From Thermobrachium celere DSM 8682 (lineage in GTDB: Bacteria > Bacillota > Clostridia > Clostridiales > Caloramatoraceae): a stretch of DNA of 41,253 bases. Shown piece by piece: positions 30,183-39,289 of the stretch. Made by a program: the position numbers and the translations under genes. Numbering within the stretch: position 1 is the stretch's first letter; the number at the start of each line of letters is the position of its first letter. The notes below the pieces were generated by a model. That model saw nothing but the letters and a program-made list of their open reading frames with translations, was not told the origin of the DNA and made no database searches. Location: the NCBI RefSeq assembly GCF_000430995.1, contig NZ_HF952018.1:1491611-1532863 (forward strand), in the 5' to 3' direction.

Positions 30183-30210
30183 AAAGCTAGATGCGGCGGC
30201 ATCTAGCTTT
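30183..30210 (-). terminator. Internal hairpin between binding-protein and ATPase genes
   Basis: AAAGCTAGATGC and GCATCTAGCTTT form a perfect 12-bp stem with a 4-nt loop, followed by TT and A/T bases. It probably attenuates transcription or protects the upstream message, favouring excess binding protein. Confidence 0.8.
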
Positions 30211-30218
30211 ATATTTAA

Positions 30219-31280
30219 TTACTTAACTTCAGGAGCTGTAAAGTTCTTAACGTCTTCAATCTTTTCTGGAACAACAATCTTTCCATCCTTTATAGCTTGT
30301 GCATACTTGTCAACTACTGCAATAACTTCTGCTGGTGTATTGTTCTTTGTTGATGGAGCATATCCTACACCATCTTCCTTTAGTCCAAGAACCATATGTC
30401 CTGCTTTGAAGTTTCCTTCGATTAGGTTCTTTGAAGCAGTGTAAGTACCTACATCAACTCTCTTTATCATTGATGAAAGTATTACGTCCTTAAAGTCTGG
30501 TGCTGTTTCAGCTTGGTCTTGGTCTACACCAATAGCCCACTTCTTCATTTCCTTAGCTGCCTTGAATAATCCTAGTCCTACTGCACCAGATGCATGGTAA
30601 ATAACGTCACATCCATCATTATAAAGAGCCTTTGCTAATTCATATCCCTTGTTTGAGTCAGTAAAGCTACCAGCATACTTAACAGTCTTTCTGTTCATTA
30701 AGCCTTCTGCAGCTTGTGGATTTACCGCCTTAACCCCTGCTGCAAATCCAGCTTCGAACTTTTGGATAAGTGGCATATCTATACCACCAATGAAACCAAC
30801 CTTATTAGTCTGTGTCATCTTACCAGCAATTACACCCATTAAGAATGAACCTTCTTCTTCTTTGAATGTAATTGACATTACGTTTGGTAGGTCAACAACT
30901 GCGTCAATGATAGCAAACTTCTTGTCTGGCATCTTTTGTGCTACATTCTTTAATGAACCTTCCATTAAGAAACCAATTGCAAATGTTAAGTCATCTCTTT
31001 GTCCAAGTTGTGTTAAGTTTGGTTCATAGTTTTCTTGTTGCTTTGATTGAAGAACGTCTGGCTTAACTCCAAAATCCTTCTCGATTCTCTTTAATCCTTC
31101 ATAAGCTGAATCGTTGAAGGACTTGTCACCAAGACCTCCTTGGTCTGTAACCATACCAATCTTTACATTTGCCTTTGGTTGTGTTCCTCCTTGTTCTCCT
31201 CCTTTTTTAGCACATCCAGCAAATACACTAGAAATTAGTGCTGTTGAAAGAACAAGGGCGATTGCTTTTTTCATTTTCAT
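30219..31280 (-). CDS. BMP-family substrate-binding lipoprotein (probable nucleosides)
   Basis: The 353-residue protein has a signal peptide ending in the lipobox VFAGC (Cys22). It also carries the BMP/Med/PnrA family motifs MVTDQGGLGDKSFNDSAYEG near 43-62, GFIGGIDMPLIQKFEAGF and DVIYHASGAVGLGLF. It should bind a purine nucleoside outside the membrane and deliver it to the importer encoded downstream. GGGGG lies at a fitting distance before the ATG at 31280. No purine riboswitch was found upstream. Confidence 0.93.
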   Translation of the reverse strand: MKMKKAIALVLSTALISSVFAGCAKKGGEQGGTQPKANVKIGMVTDQGGLGDKSFNDSAYEGLKRIEKDFGVKPDVLQSKQQENYEPNLTQLGQRDDLTFAIGFLMEGSLKNVAQKMPDKKFAIIDAVVDLPNVMSITFKEEEGSFLMGVIAGKMTQTNKVGFIGGIDMPLIQKFEAGFAAGVKAVNPQAAEGLMNRKTVKYAGSFTDSNKGYELAKALYNDGCDVIYHASGAVGLGLFKAAKEMKKWAIGVDQDQAETAPDFKDVILSSMIKRVDVGTYTASKNLIEGNFKAGHMVLGLKEDGVGYAPSTKNNTPAEVIAVVDKYAQAIKDGKIVVPEKIEDVKNFTAPEVK

Positions 31281-31640
31281 AGTTTTTCCCCCTTCTTTTT
31301 GTTGTTTATATTTTTAATATTCCTAAAAGAATACATTTTTATAACGAACCCAATATGTAAAGTAATATATTTAAGATTTAATTAGTTTTGTTTTTTCTGA
31401 AAATTTGTTTTAGTACACACTTTTTCTTGATTTTCCAATTTTAGTCCAAAATGTGCTATACTATTTAAAATCTGCAAAAAAATTTATTTTATCATATTTT
31501 TATTTATTATATTCATTAAACCCTGCATATATAAATATACGATAACTTTTGTTTAATTTCAATATTTTATTTAAATTTTTTCAAAAAAATAATAATTATA
31601 AAATTTAAAACATGTCATAAATCGTCGAATTATGGGAAGA
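31281..31640. other. Long AT-rich gap upstream of the BMP-type operon
   Basis: No gene is seen. It must hold the promoter of the transporter operon, but I find no convincing -35/-10 pair; TATAAA-like sequences near 31336-31342 and 31457-31462 are weak candidates. No guanine/adenine riboswitch core was recognised. Confidence 0.5.
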
Positions 31641-31655
31641 GGGGCAATTTGCCCC
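31641..31655 (-). terminator. Hairpin after grdD
   Basis: GGGGC-(5 nt)-GCCCC directly after the grdD stop, followed by TCTT on the minus strand. Short and with a weak T-tract, but placed as the end of the grd operon. Confidence 0.65.
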
Positions 31656-31656
31656 A

Positions 31657-32808
31657 TTAAATAAAGTTACATTCCTTTAAAATTTTAATTGCATTATCAT
31701 GATCCTCATCTGAAACCATAACTACTGGTCCTGTACATCCCATACCACTCTCAGCATAAACTCCCTTTGACCATAGTTTTTTTACAGCATTTTCAAGTTC
31801 CAAAATATCAACACCTGATATTGTTGCTGTAACCACTTTTTTAGGAGGAGCTGTAACTTCTTGAGCTTCTTCCTTGTTTGTTTTTAATGAGGATCTTAAA
31901 ATTTCCTCAAAGCCTATACTATTTAACTTTTTAAATTCTTCATCTGCAATCTTTAATAAATTATTTTTGGCACAGGTTGCACAATATCTTAGTGCTTCAC
32001 ATATAACTGGCGCTCCCGAAGCTCTTGAAATTATATTTATAATTCTTCCATAATTTTGACCTATACCTGGGCCATAACCATAACCTAAAGCTTCATAATC
32101 TCCACCAGTTGTAAAGGCTGAAAAAATCTTCATCAATAGATTACCGGTAAGAGAATCTGTTACAACTACATCTGCCGCTCCTGCTAGAACATCATTTCCT
32201 CTTAATACACATCCTCCATCTTTTCTTATTGAGCTTGCAAACTCTAGATCATATCCTCTGTTTTTAAGCTCAATTAATATCTTTTCAACCTGTCTTGAAC
32301 CTTCAACGTTTAGTATTCCAACTGTTGGATTTTTTATACCACAGGACTTTGCAGCTATAATTCCATATACCGCATTCTTAACCATTGCTTCAACTCTGTT
32401 AGCTGAAGCTGTGCCTGTTGTTGTTGCTAAAAATACTTCCTTTCCCTTTGCTGGTGTTATAATTCTTCCTACTGTTGATACACCTAATGGAAAATTATAA
32501 TGTAAAGTTACACAGCCACTGATCTTTCCTTCATCAAGTAGTTTTTCCATAACCTTATGACATTCATCTTCTGTTTTAGCTTCATAACAAGTAAATCCAT
32601 CAACTTTATTTGGTCCTATTAATACCACTTCAAAATCGCTGTATTTATTTTTTGCAAGAGATGCTGCTCTTAATATCTCATCTTCTCCAAGTTCACTTCC
32701 CAAAGTTGTAATACCTACTTTAACCCTATCTTGTGAATATCCATTTTCTAAAATATTTGCTAAATCATTAAATACTTCTGCAACTAAACTTTTCACATTT
32801 TGAGACAT
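31657..32808 (-). CDS. grdD: Glycine reductase complex component C, alpha subunit
   Basis: Protein C releases acetyl phosphate from the carboxymethyl-selenoenzyme. GrdD is the PlsX-like subunit. The 383-residue product has a Rossmann-like core with VKVGITTLGSELGEDEILRAA and the glycine-rich ALGYGYGPGIGQNYGRII segment. GVYAESGMGCTGPVV near the C-terminus contains Cys358, which corresponds to the catalytic Cys359 reported for characterised GrdD. It follows grdC by 11 nt as the last gene of the operon. Confidence 0.96.
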   Translation of the reverse strand: MSQNVKSLVAEVFNDLANILENGYSQDRVKVGITTLGSELGEDEILRAASLAKNKYSDFEVVLIGPNKVDGFTCYEAKTEDECHKVMEKLLDEGKISGCVTLHYNFPLGVSTVGRIITPAKGKEVFLATTTGTASANRVEAMVKNAVYGIIAAKSCGIKNPTVGILNVEGSRQVEKILIELKNRGYDLEFASSIRKDGGCVLRGNDVLAGAADVVVTDSLTGNLLMKIFSAFTTGGDYEALGYGYGPGIGQNYGRIINIISRASGAPVICEALRYCATCAKNNLLKIADEEFKKLNSIGFEEILRSSLKTNKEEAQEVTAPPKKVVTATISGVDILELENAVKKLWSKGVYAESGMGCTGPVVMVSDEDHDNAIKILKECNFI

Positions 32809-32819
32809 AAAACCACCCC

Positions 32820-34355
32820 TTATTCTTCAAGTAAGTGGGAAGCAAAATCTCTTAGGGCCTCTGCCACCATCTTTTTAACTTCTTCCTTTGTTACAGCATC
32901 CTTTTTATCTTCAACAATTCCGCTGTTTCTTTCAATTAGATAAGATAATCCATCAAAAAGATTTGTCATTCTAGCTAGGAATAAGCTTCCCTTACCTACA
33001 AGCATAACTCTATTCATATCACCTGAAAGCATCTTTTCTCTTGCATAACCAATTATAGGAACACCTGAAGGTACGTGTCCTTGAGTTGGTGCATATCCAA
33101 CATATCCATGCTTCTTAACAAAATCGTTTATTTGACTTCTATCTAATTGGCCCTTCTTTACAGCAAGTGCGGCAATCATCTTATAGTTTTGTGTTGGTAC
33201 ATCACCAGCACCTGCAGGTTCTGTAACTTCTGGATTCTGCATTTCTGGTGCATATTTATCAACGTCTGTAAACTTTAGATTTAATTTTTCTAGTGGTGAT
33301 GCTACTATAGCTTCAATTACAGCTTGTGGTGAAGCACCTGCACCAATTGAATGCTTTCCTACAGAATCAGTTCTTATTACTGGGTTAACTCCATCATTTT
33401 GTGATACTAATATTGCAAAGCCTCCTAAAATATCTTCCATTATAGGCATTCCCTTTTTAACATGGTCACGTCCATTCATTCCTAGTTTTGCAGTAGCACC
33501 ACCTGCAACCACTAACACATTCTTAAATACTCCTGATTGAACTAATGTTGCAGCATATAAAAGTGCATGAGCTGGTCCAGCACAGAAGCCTCTAACGTCA
33601 CATCCTGTTGCATTTTTAAAACCTGCAATTTCACCTATTGCCTTTGCAAAGTTACCTCCACCTCTTTGATTCATATCTCCACAAGCTTCTTCTGAACATT
33701 CAACTATATAATCTATTTCCTCTTTTTTAATATTTGCCTTCTCAATAATATGTAAAGCCGCTAAAACACCTGACGCCTTTACTGCAAGATTTTCTGTAAT
33801 TACATGTGCAGATAGGTTAATGTCATATTCATGAGCCCTCTTTACACAGCCAACTAGATTATCATTTAAATAGAGACCTTCAGCTACACCATTTTCAACT
33901 AATTTATTAATTTCTTCTATTTCATTTCCTTCACCTAATCTTGAAACTAATTCTGATAGGTATTTGTTATTTTCAAACTTTGACTTTAGTTCTAATGTAA
34001 AATTCTTTTCTAATTTAACTAAATCAAAAACATCACATACCTTCATTAATCCATAAAACTCATCTTCAGGCATGATTTCTCCAAACTTACCGTATCTTGA
34101 TGCATTTTCAAGCTTCTTTTCAAACCAAGGTCTTGGTAGATTTGCTAATTCTTCTGGATCAAAATTTCCGATGTATGTTTGATTTACTGGATATGAAACA
34201 ACATCTTCATAGCTTCTTAAATGCTTTCTTAAAACCTTTAAATATTCTGAATCAGGATTTGTCTCTCTCTCTAAAGTTTGAGTTGTTCCATTATGTATAA
34301 CCATATCAGGAGTATGAACTAAAACATAACTAGCTCCTTTTATAACTGGAAACAT
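32820..34355 (-). CDS. grdC: Glycine reductase complex component C, beta subunit
   Basis: GrdC is the FabH/thiolase-like subunit of protein C. The 511-residue protein starts FPVIKGASYVLVHTPDMVIH and contains the family segment GCDVRGFCAGPAHALLYAA, in the right place for an active-site Cys. ECSEEACGDMNQRGGGNFAK and SIGAGASPQAVIEAIVASPL also occur. Together with GrdD it converts the selenium-bound carboxymethyl group to acetyl phosphate, which yields ATP through acetate kinase. A 15-bp hairpin lies between grdB and grdC. Confidence 0.96.
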   Translation of the reverse strand: MFPVIKGASYVLVHTPDMVIHNGTTQTLERETNPDSEYLKVLRKHLRSYEDVVSYPVNQTYIGNFDPEELANLPRPWFEKKLENASRYGKFGEIMPEDEFYGLMKVCDVFDLVKLEKNFTLELKSKFENNKYLSELVSRLGEGNEIEEINKLVENGVAEGLYLNDNLVGCVKRAHEYDINLSAHVITENLAVKASGVLAALHIIEKANIKKEEIDYIVECSEEACGDMNQRGGGNFAKAIGEIAGFKNATGCDVRGFCAGPAHALLYAATLVQSGVFKNVLVVAGGATAKLGMNGRDHVKKGMPIMEDILGGFAILVSQNDGVNPVIRTDSVGKHSIGAGASPQAVIEAIVASPLEKLNLKFTDVDKYAPEMQNPEVTEPAGAGDVPTQNYKMIAALAVKKGQLDRSQINDFVKKHGYVGYAPTQGHVPSGVPIIGYAREKMLSGDMNRVMLVGKGSLFLARMTNLFDGLSYLIERNSGIVEDKKDAVTKEEVKKMVAEALRDFASHLLEE

Positions 34356-34389
34356 ATGTAATTACCTCCCATATTTTTTTAAGTTTAAT

Positions 34390-34422
34390 AAGTTCCGTTT
34401 AGGCAATGCCTAAACGGAACTT
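34390..34422 (-). other. Strong hairpin between grdB and grdC
   Basis: A perfect 15-bp stem (34390-34404 with 34408-34422; arm AAGTTCCGTTTAGGC) with a 3-nt loop, followed by A/T-rich sequence without a long T-run. It probably stabilises or partly terminates the upstream message. Confidence 0.85.
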
Positions 34423-34429
34423 TAAAATT

Positions 34430-35731
34430 TTATTCAAATACTGTTTGTTCTTCAACAGGGGTTTGCAATGCCTTTAGAGCTTTTTCAACTAACTTTCTTC
34501 TAAGATGCTTTTCATCTTCATATGATAGATTTGGATTTCCAAGTGGATGTGGAATTGCTACAGTTGGAACTATTCTATTTGCACCAACTGTCTTTGAAAT
34601 TGGAACAATTGTACACATGTGAACTACAGGCAATCCAGCCCTTTCAATTTCCTTAACCATCGTTGCACCGCAACGAGTACAAGTACCTCAAGTAGAAGTT
34701 AATATAACTGCTTGAACTCCATCTGCTATAAGCTCTCTTGCTATTTGTTGTCCAAATCTCTTTGCATTTGCAACTGCTGTTCCGTTACCAACTGTTGCAT
34801 AATAGTATTTATGAAGTTCTCCTATCTTTCCTTCTCTTTCAAGTTCTCTTAAAACATCAACTGGAAGTACTCTATCAGCATCTTTATTTGCATATACAGG
34901 GTCATATCCACCATGTGCTGTTTCAAATGTTTCACTAGTTAAGTCGTTTACACCTTCTATGCTATATTTTCCAAACTTTGATGCACTTGAAGATTCTATC
35001 TTATCTGGATTACCCTTTGGTACTATACCTCCAGATGTTACAAGAGCAATTTTTGCCTTAGTTATATCTAAAACTGGTGGATTTGGTGCTACTCTATCAA
35101 AATCTGGCATCTTAAATTCAGTTTTAAATTCTTCGCCTCTTATCTTCTTAATGAGCATATCTACTGCTCTCTTTGATCCTCTCTCTTCAGCAAAGTAGTT
35201 CTTTCTAATTCCTCTTTCAATATATCCTTCTTCTTCAGGACTTCCTATCTCTTCATTATTTACAAGCTTTAATGCTAAATCTGCCATCTTAGGAATTGCT
35301 TCTCTCATACCTGCAGCACTATCTTTTGTTGATATGATGTAAAGATCCTTCTTATAAAGATCAACACCGGGATTTTCAATATACATACCTGTTACAACTG
35401 GTATATTAAGTTTTTCTTTAACATATTTACATATGCTACCGCATGCATTACCATATCTTCCAGCATTAAAGGCTGGTCCTGCTATAAATAAATCAGGTTG
35501 GTATTGTTTTACCATTTCAAGAATTGTTTCTTTTGCCTTTTCTTCATTTTCAGCAAAGTATGAGTCACCACAAATTATAGTAGCAACTATTTGTGCTTGT
35601 CCTTTAAATGCAGCATTTAATGCCATACCAGGACCTACAAATCCTTCTTTTACAAATGGCTCAATGTGTGCCTTTTCTTCTCCCCCTATTTGTCCAAAGA
35701 ACTGATTCAAATAATGAACAACCTTAATCAT
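34430..35731 (-). CDS. grdB: Glycine reductase component B, selenoprotein subunit
   Basis: GrdB is the substrate-activating selenoprotein of protein B. The frame runs 433 residues when the in-frame TGA at 34688-34690 is read as selenocysteine (residue 348). The context is VILTST-U-GTCTRCGAT, matching the known UxxCxxC motif. After the Sec, MCTIVPISKTVGANRIVP and AIPHPLGNP are family hallmarks. A compact hairpin follows the TGA. The ribosome site is GGGGAGGTGGGAT. Reading the TGA as stop would wrongly split it in two. It lies between grdA and grdC. Confidence 0.97.
34661..34675 (-). promoter_or_regulatory. Candidate bacterial SECIS hairpin of grdB
   Basis: On the minus strand CGTTGC-GGT-GCAACG forms a 6-bp stem 12 nt after the TGA codon, with G residues in the loop as in bacterial SECIS elements bound by SelB. 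Confidence 0.8.
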
Positions 35732-35750
35732 CTATCCCACCTCCCCGGTA

Positions 35751-36224
35751 TCAATCTTTAAATTGAGTATACTGTTCTCTTATTGTACGAACTTCATTTG
35801 ATATTGCTTCAACATCAAGAACCATTTCCATCATTCCACACTGTTCATCATATACAGCTGGATCACATTCGTTTTTAATTTCTTCTTCTAGAATGTGATA
35901 TACTCTTAATCCTAATGAAACTCCTGCAAGTGGTCCCGCATATGTTGGGTCACCTGCTGTAACTGTTTCAGCAGAAAGTCCAGCAGCCTCTGCCTCTGAG
36001 CCTCCAAGTACTACAACTATATTTTCAGCACCATACTTTTCTGTTAATTCTTTTACTCTTTGTTGGATCTCCAGATCCATTGCACCTGCAGCAGTTCAAA
36101 CAAAGCATTCAGTTGAAGCAAATACAACTTCAGCCCCTGCACTCTTTACACATTCTTCAATAGCTGGTCCTGGAATACCATCTCTATCTCCTATAGCTAT
36201 AACTTTTCTATCCTTTAAAATCAT
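35751..36224 (-). CDS. grdA: Glycine reductase selenoprotein A
   Basis: GrdA is the small selenoprotein that receives the carboxymethyl group. The frame runs 157 residues from the ATG at 36224, with the in-frame TGA at 36096-36098 read as selenocysteine 43 in the context [16 protein letters not shown]. The CFVU motif provides the Cys-x-x-Sec redox pair. The start [19 protein letters not shown] and the later [16 protein letters not shown] are typical. AAAGGAGG precedes the ATG. A plain translation would show only the last 109 residues. It lies 14 nt after grdE. Confidence 0.98.
36064..36079 (-). promoter_or_regulatory. Candidate bacterial SECIS hairpin of grdA
   Basis: On the minus strand TGGATC-TGGA-GATCCA forms a 6-bp stem starting 16 nt after the TGA, with a G-containing loop. 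Confidence 0.8.
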
Positions 36225-36238
36225 AATATTACCTCCTT

Positions 36239-37525
36239 TTAGAATCCTTTTGCAGTTAAATATCCAAATCCAACTTCACTTGTAGCACCTGTTATAACTT
36301 GAATTTCGGCTTCAATTGAGCCATCTTCCTTTAATGATCCAGCAAAACCACCTGCTATAACATCTGCTGCCTCTGGATGTCCTATAACCTTCTTCATTGG
36401 TGGTAAAATTACTATCTCATTAGCATTACCTGCAGTAACTACTGCATCTCCTTTTGGAGTTGAATCTGCTAATGATTGAGATGCACCATCTCTACCTGCA
36501 TATTCATCAGTTACAAGTACAGTCTTTATACCTTTTTCCTCAATCTTATTGCAGTTCATTACAAGGTCTGCGTCTGGATTTCCAAAACCTTCTTCTGAAA
36601 TTATTACTGCATCAGCACCAAGGAACTCAACAAGCTTTGCAGTATAGTTTGATGATCTTTCCTTATCAGCTAAGTAAACATTTTCATTAGTTATTACACA
36701 ACCTAGGAAATTTATATCCTTACCATGTCTTTCATATAGATCCTCAATTATTGGATTATTCATATGAACATAAGTTGGGTTTTTGTCGCAGGCTGAAACA
36801 CAGTTACCACTTACTATTGCTCCATCGAATACTTCAGTTGGGTAAATAAATGTTGGAATTATCTTCTTAGCATCTACACCATACACATAAGTATCATGTA
36901 ATAATCCTTGGCTTTGAAGCATATATACATAAATAACCTTTGGTAATTCTGGATACTTCTTTACTTGTTCAAGAAGTGGAAGAGTTTCATAAACTTTAAT
37001 TTCATCTGGTTCAACATTCTTACCTGCCATACCTAAATATGCAGCAGCCTTAAATCCTACCATTCTTACAGCTTCTTCATGCTCATGTTGTGGTAAATTG
37101 TCAACAGGTTCACAAATTATTACAACATTATTTGTCTTTGAGAATGGTGTATATTTTGCACCCTCTCCTGACATATCAATTATTCCTTCTTGGAAACCAA
37201 CAATTTTTCCAGTTGTTACTACTGCAGCACCCTTTAATACATGAGTTCTTCCTGAACCTACAGTGTCAACCTTTGATATAAAGCCTGGGAATATTCCACC
37301 CTTACCTTCAACCTTAACTCTAGGTTCAATAACATCCTTAACTGGAATTATTCTTACCTCTTCACCAGGCTTTGCAAGTTCTACGTCAATACTCTTTAAT
37401 CTTTCATCCCCTGATATTTCCTTTAAAAGTTCTTCTTTGTTGATGTACAAAATTCCATTTTCAACTCTTGTGCTATCAGAAAATTGAACATCTTTAATAA
37501 ATATTTTTCCTAATTCAAGGCGCAC
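36239..37525 (-). CDS. grdE: Glycine reductase component B, GrdE proprotein
   Basis: GrdE is cleaved into the alpha and beta subunits of protein B, and the new N-terminal Cys becomes a pyruvoyl-type carbonyl that binds glycine as a Schiff base. I start it at GTG 37525 (428 residues), giving [15 protein letters not shown], the known GrdE N-terminus; a GTG three codons earlier overlaps the GGGGG ribosome site. The cleavage site is the Asn-Cys in [10 protein letters not shown], Cys242 with this start, the same number as reported for the characterised protein. It stands between trxA and grdA. Confidence 0.96.
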   Translation of the reverse strand: MRLELGKIFIKDVQFSDSTRVENGILYINKEELLKEISGDERLKSIDVELAKPGEEVRIIPVKDVIEPRVKVEGKGGIFPGFISKVDTVGSGRTHVLKGAAVVTTGKIVGFQEGIIDMSGEGAKYTPFSKTNNVVIICEPVDNLPQHEHEEAVRMVGFKAAAYLGMAGKNVEPDEIKVYETLPLLEQVKKYPELPKVIYVYMLQSQGLLHDTYVYGVDAKKIIPTFIYPTEVFDGAIVSGNCVSACDKNPTYVHMNNPIIEDLYERHGKDINFLGCVITNENVYLADKERSSNYTAKLVEFLGADAVIISEEGFGNPDADLVMNCNKIEEKGIKTVLVTDEYAGRDGASQSLADSTPKGDAVVTAGNANEIVILPPMKKVIGHPEAADVIAGGFAGSLKEDGSIEAEIQVITGATSEVGFGYLTAKGF

Positions 37526-37582
37526 TGCCTTCACCCCCTATATTTTTCACTTTTTACCTTTTAAGAATATTGTGAATATTTA

Positions 37583-37614
37583 TTTTATGATAAGGCTAAG
37601 CCTTATTCATAAAA
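37583..37614 (-). other. Hairpin spanning the trxA stop codon
   Basis: TTTTATGATAAGGCT and AGCCTTATTCATAAAA form an imperfect stem of about 15 bp overlapping the end of trxA (stop at 37603). It may tune expression between the thioredoxin genes and grdE. Confidence 0.65.
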
Positions 37615-37929
37615 TTTCTTTATCATGTTTTCTACATCTTCGATTGAATTTATCTTATCTGGAGTTAGGACTTCTGCTCTTTCACCATTTACATACATAA
37701 TCATTGTTGGAAGTCCTAATACCTTTTGTGCTATTGCAAGTCTTCTGTTAGCACTTGTATTTAGACTGCAGAACTTAATCTTATCTCCATACTTTTCTTC
37801 AAGCTTATGAACATCTGGCATAAGTTCTAAACATCTAGTACACTTATCTCCCCAAAAATCTACAAATACAGGCTTTTCAGTATAGTTTAAAACCTCAGTT
37901 TCAAAGTTATCCTTATTTACTTCAATCAT
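37603..37929 (-). CDS. trxA: Thioredoxin of the glycine reductase operon
   Basis: This thioredoxin carries electrons from TrxB to glycine reductase. The product is 108 residues from the ATG at 37929, chosen for the strong AGGAGGGG just before it; the frame continues upstream into trxB without a ribosome site. The fold is recognised by PVFVDFWGDKCTRC near 20-33 and the cis-Pro segment LGLPTMIMY near 74. The active site is Cys30-Thr-Arg-Cys33 preceded by WGDK, in place of the usual WCGPC. Unusual motifs are known in thioredoxins of glycine-reductase clostridia. It lies 10 nt after trxB. Confidence 0.94.
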   Translation of the reverse strand: MIEVNKDNFETEVLNYTEKPVFVDFWGDKCTRCLELMPDVHKLEEKYGDKIKFCSLNTSANRRLAIAQKVLGLPTMIMYVNGERAEVLTPDKINSIEDVENMIKKFYE

Positions 37930-37939
37930 ACTACCCCTC

Positions 37940-38869
37940 CTATTTTCCAAATTTTTCATTAATATATTCTTCTGCAGCAATTGCGGCAACAGCACCATCA
38001 GCAGCTGCAGTAATTACCTGTCTTAATGTTTTTTGAGTTACATCTCCCGCAGCAAAAACTCCTTCTACATTTGTTCTCATACTTCTATCTGTTATTATGT
38101 ATCCCTTTTCATCCATTTCTACCTTTCCTCTAAATATCTCACTCTTTGGATCAAGTCCTACAAATACAAATACACCATTTACTGCTAATTCTGAAACCTC
38201 TCCTGTTTTTACATTTCTTAGAACAAGTGATTCTAATATTTCATCTCCCTTAGCCTCTTCAACTACTGTATCCCAAATAAACTTTATTTTTGGATGATTA
38301 AACGCCTTTTCTTGTAGTGACTTTGCAGCTCTTAAAGTATCTCTTCTGTGGATTATAGTTACACTCTCTGCATATTTAGTTAGATGAAGTGCCTCTGTTA
38401 TTGCACTATCTCCTCCACCTATTACAGCAACATCTAATCCTTCAAAAAAGTCTGCATCACAAGTTGCACAATATGAAACTCCTCTTCCTCTTAACTCTCT
38501 TTCATTCTTAAATCCAGCCATTCTATACTCTGCACCTGTTGCAATTATCACTGTTCTTGCATGATATTCTTCTTTTCTTCCTTTAACTATTTTTATGTCT
38601 CCTGTAAAATCTACATCTACAATTTCATCCTTCACAAAAGTAGTACCAAATTCTTCTGCCTGCTTTTTCATTCTTTCTGTTAATGCTGGGCCTGTACAAT
38701 TTTCAATTGAACCTGGATAATTTTCAAGTTCAGCTGTTGTTGCTGCTTGACCTCCAAACTTTTCCTTTTCAATAACCAATACATCAAGTTTTGATCTTGA
38801 ACCATAAAGTCCTGCTGATAAACCTGCAGGGCCTCCCCCAATAATCACAATGTCATATACATGGCTCAT
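37940..38869 (-). CDS. trxB: Thioredoxin reductase of the glycine reductase operon
   Basis: This FAD/NADPH enzyme reduces the neighbouring thioredoxin. The 309-residue product has the FAD-binding DIVIIGGGPAGLSAG at the N-terminus and the redox pair Cys134-Ala-Thr-Cys137 in GVSYCATCDADFF. The NADPH motif VAVIGGGDSAITEA near 154 and the C-terminal FAD motif GVFAAGDVTQKTLRQ are also present. I choose the ATG at 38869 because AAAGGAAGTGAG precedes it; an ATG six codons earlier overlaps the grdX stop. It sits between grdX and trxA. Confidence 0.96.
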   Translation of the reverse strand: MSHVYDIVIIGGGPAGLSAGLYGSRSKLDVLVIEKEKFGGQAATTAELENYPGSIENCTGPALTERMKKQAEEFGTTFVKDEIVDVDFTGDIKIVKGRKEEYHARTVIIATGAEYRMAGFKNERELRGRGVSYCATCDADFFEGLDVAVIGGGDSAITEALHLTKYAESVTIIHRRDTLRAAKSLQEKAFNHPKIKFIWDTVVEEAKGDEILESLVLRNVKTGEVSELAVNGVFVFVGLDPKSEIFRGKVEMDEKGYIITDRSMRTNVEGVFAAGDVTQKTLRQVITAAADGAVAAIAAEEYINEKFGK

Positions 38870-38883
38870 TTTCTCACTTCCTT

Positions 38884-39264
38884 TCATAATATTGCATTTT
38901 TAATTAAATCAAAATCAATCAACCCAAAATCCTCTAGAGCTTGTTTTGGCCAATTTGGTAATGGTTTATGTTTTAACAAACTATCGGCCTTTAAGATACT
39001 TTCTTCTATAATTTGTAAACTCATTAAGTCTACTAAATCATAGTTTTTCTTTGAAACAGCTACAGATTTATAGGGTGTCTGATTTGGTTTTATACTACCC
39101 ATTAATGGATGGGTTAAAAGCTTATGTCCTCTATGTATATAATCCCTTACTTCGATTAGAACTTCCATTAAAGAAGCACCTTCTAAATATATTACTTCAA
39201 ATTTAACTTCTAAACTGCTTTTTGTTAATGGATTGTTTGTTATAACTATGGGTTTCTCCTTCAA
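38884..39264 (-). CDS. grdX: Glycine reductase operon protein GrdX
   Basis: GrdX is a small protein of unknown role found at the head of grd operons. Translation from the TTG at 39264 gives 126 residues: LKEKPIVITNNPLTKSSLEV (initiator read as Met), then RDYIHRGHKLLTHPLMGSIK and PNQTPYKSVAVSK, all conserved in GrdX. AAAGGGGTG lies 6 nt before the TTG. The open frame continues upstream, but that part lies in the riboswitch and its terminator, so it cannot be the real start. It is the first gene after the glycine riboswitch and ends just before trxB. Confidence 0.92.
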   Translation of the reverse strand: MKEKPIVITNNPLTKSSLEVKFEVIYLEGASLMEVLIEVRDYIHRGHKLLTHPLMGSIKPNQTPYKSVAVSKKNYDLVDLMSLQIIEESILKADSLLKHKPLPNWPKQALEDFGLIDFDLIKNAIL

Positions 39265-39289
39265 ATGCCACACCCCTTTGTAAACAAAT

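Noticed and set aside
31281-31640. Purine riboswitch upstream of the nucleoside-type transporter
   Set aside because: I looked for the conserved three-way-junction core on the minus strand and did not find it.
34430-34660. A separate 76-codon gene after grdB
   Set aside because: It is the C-terminal part of GrdB; the TGA before it lies in the conserved selenocysteine context with a hairpin downstream.
35751-36080. A 109-codon gene starting at MDLEIQQ
   Set aside because: It is the end of grdA; the true start is at 36224 with a strong ribosome site and a Sec codon in between.
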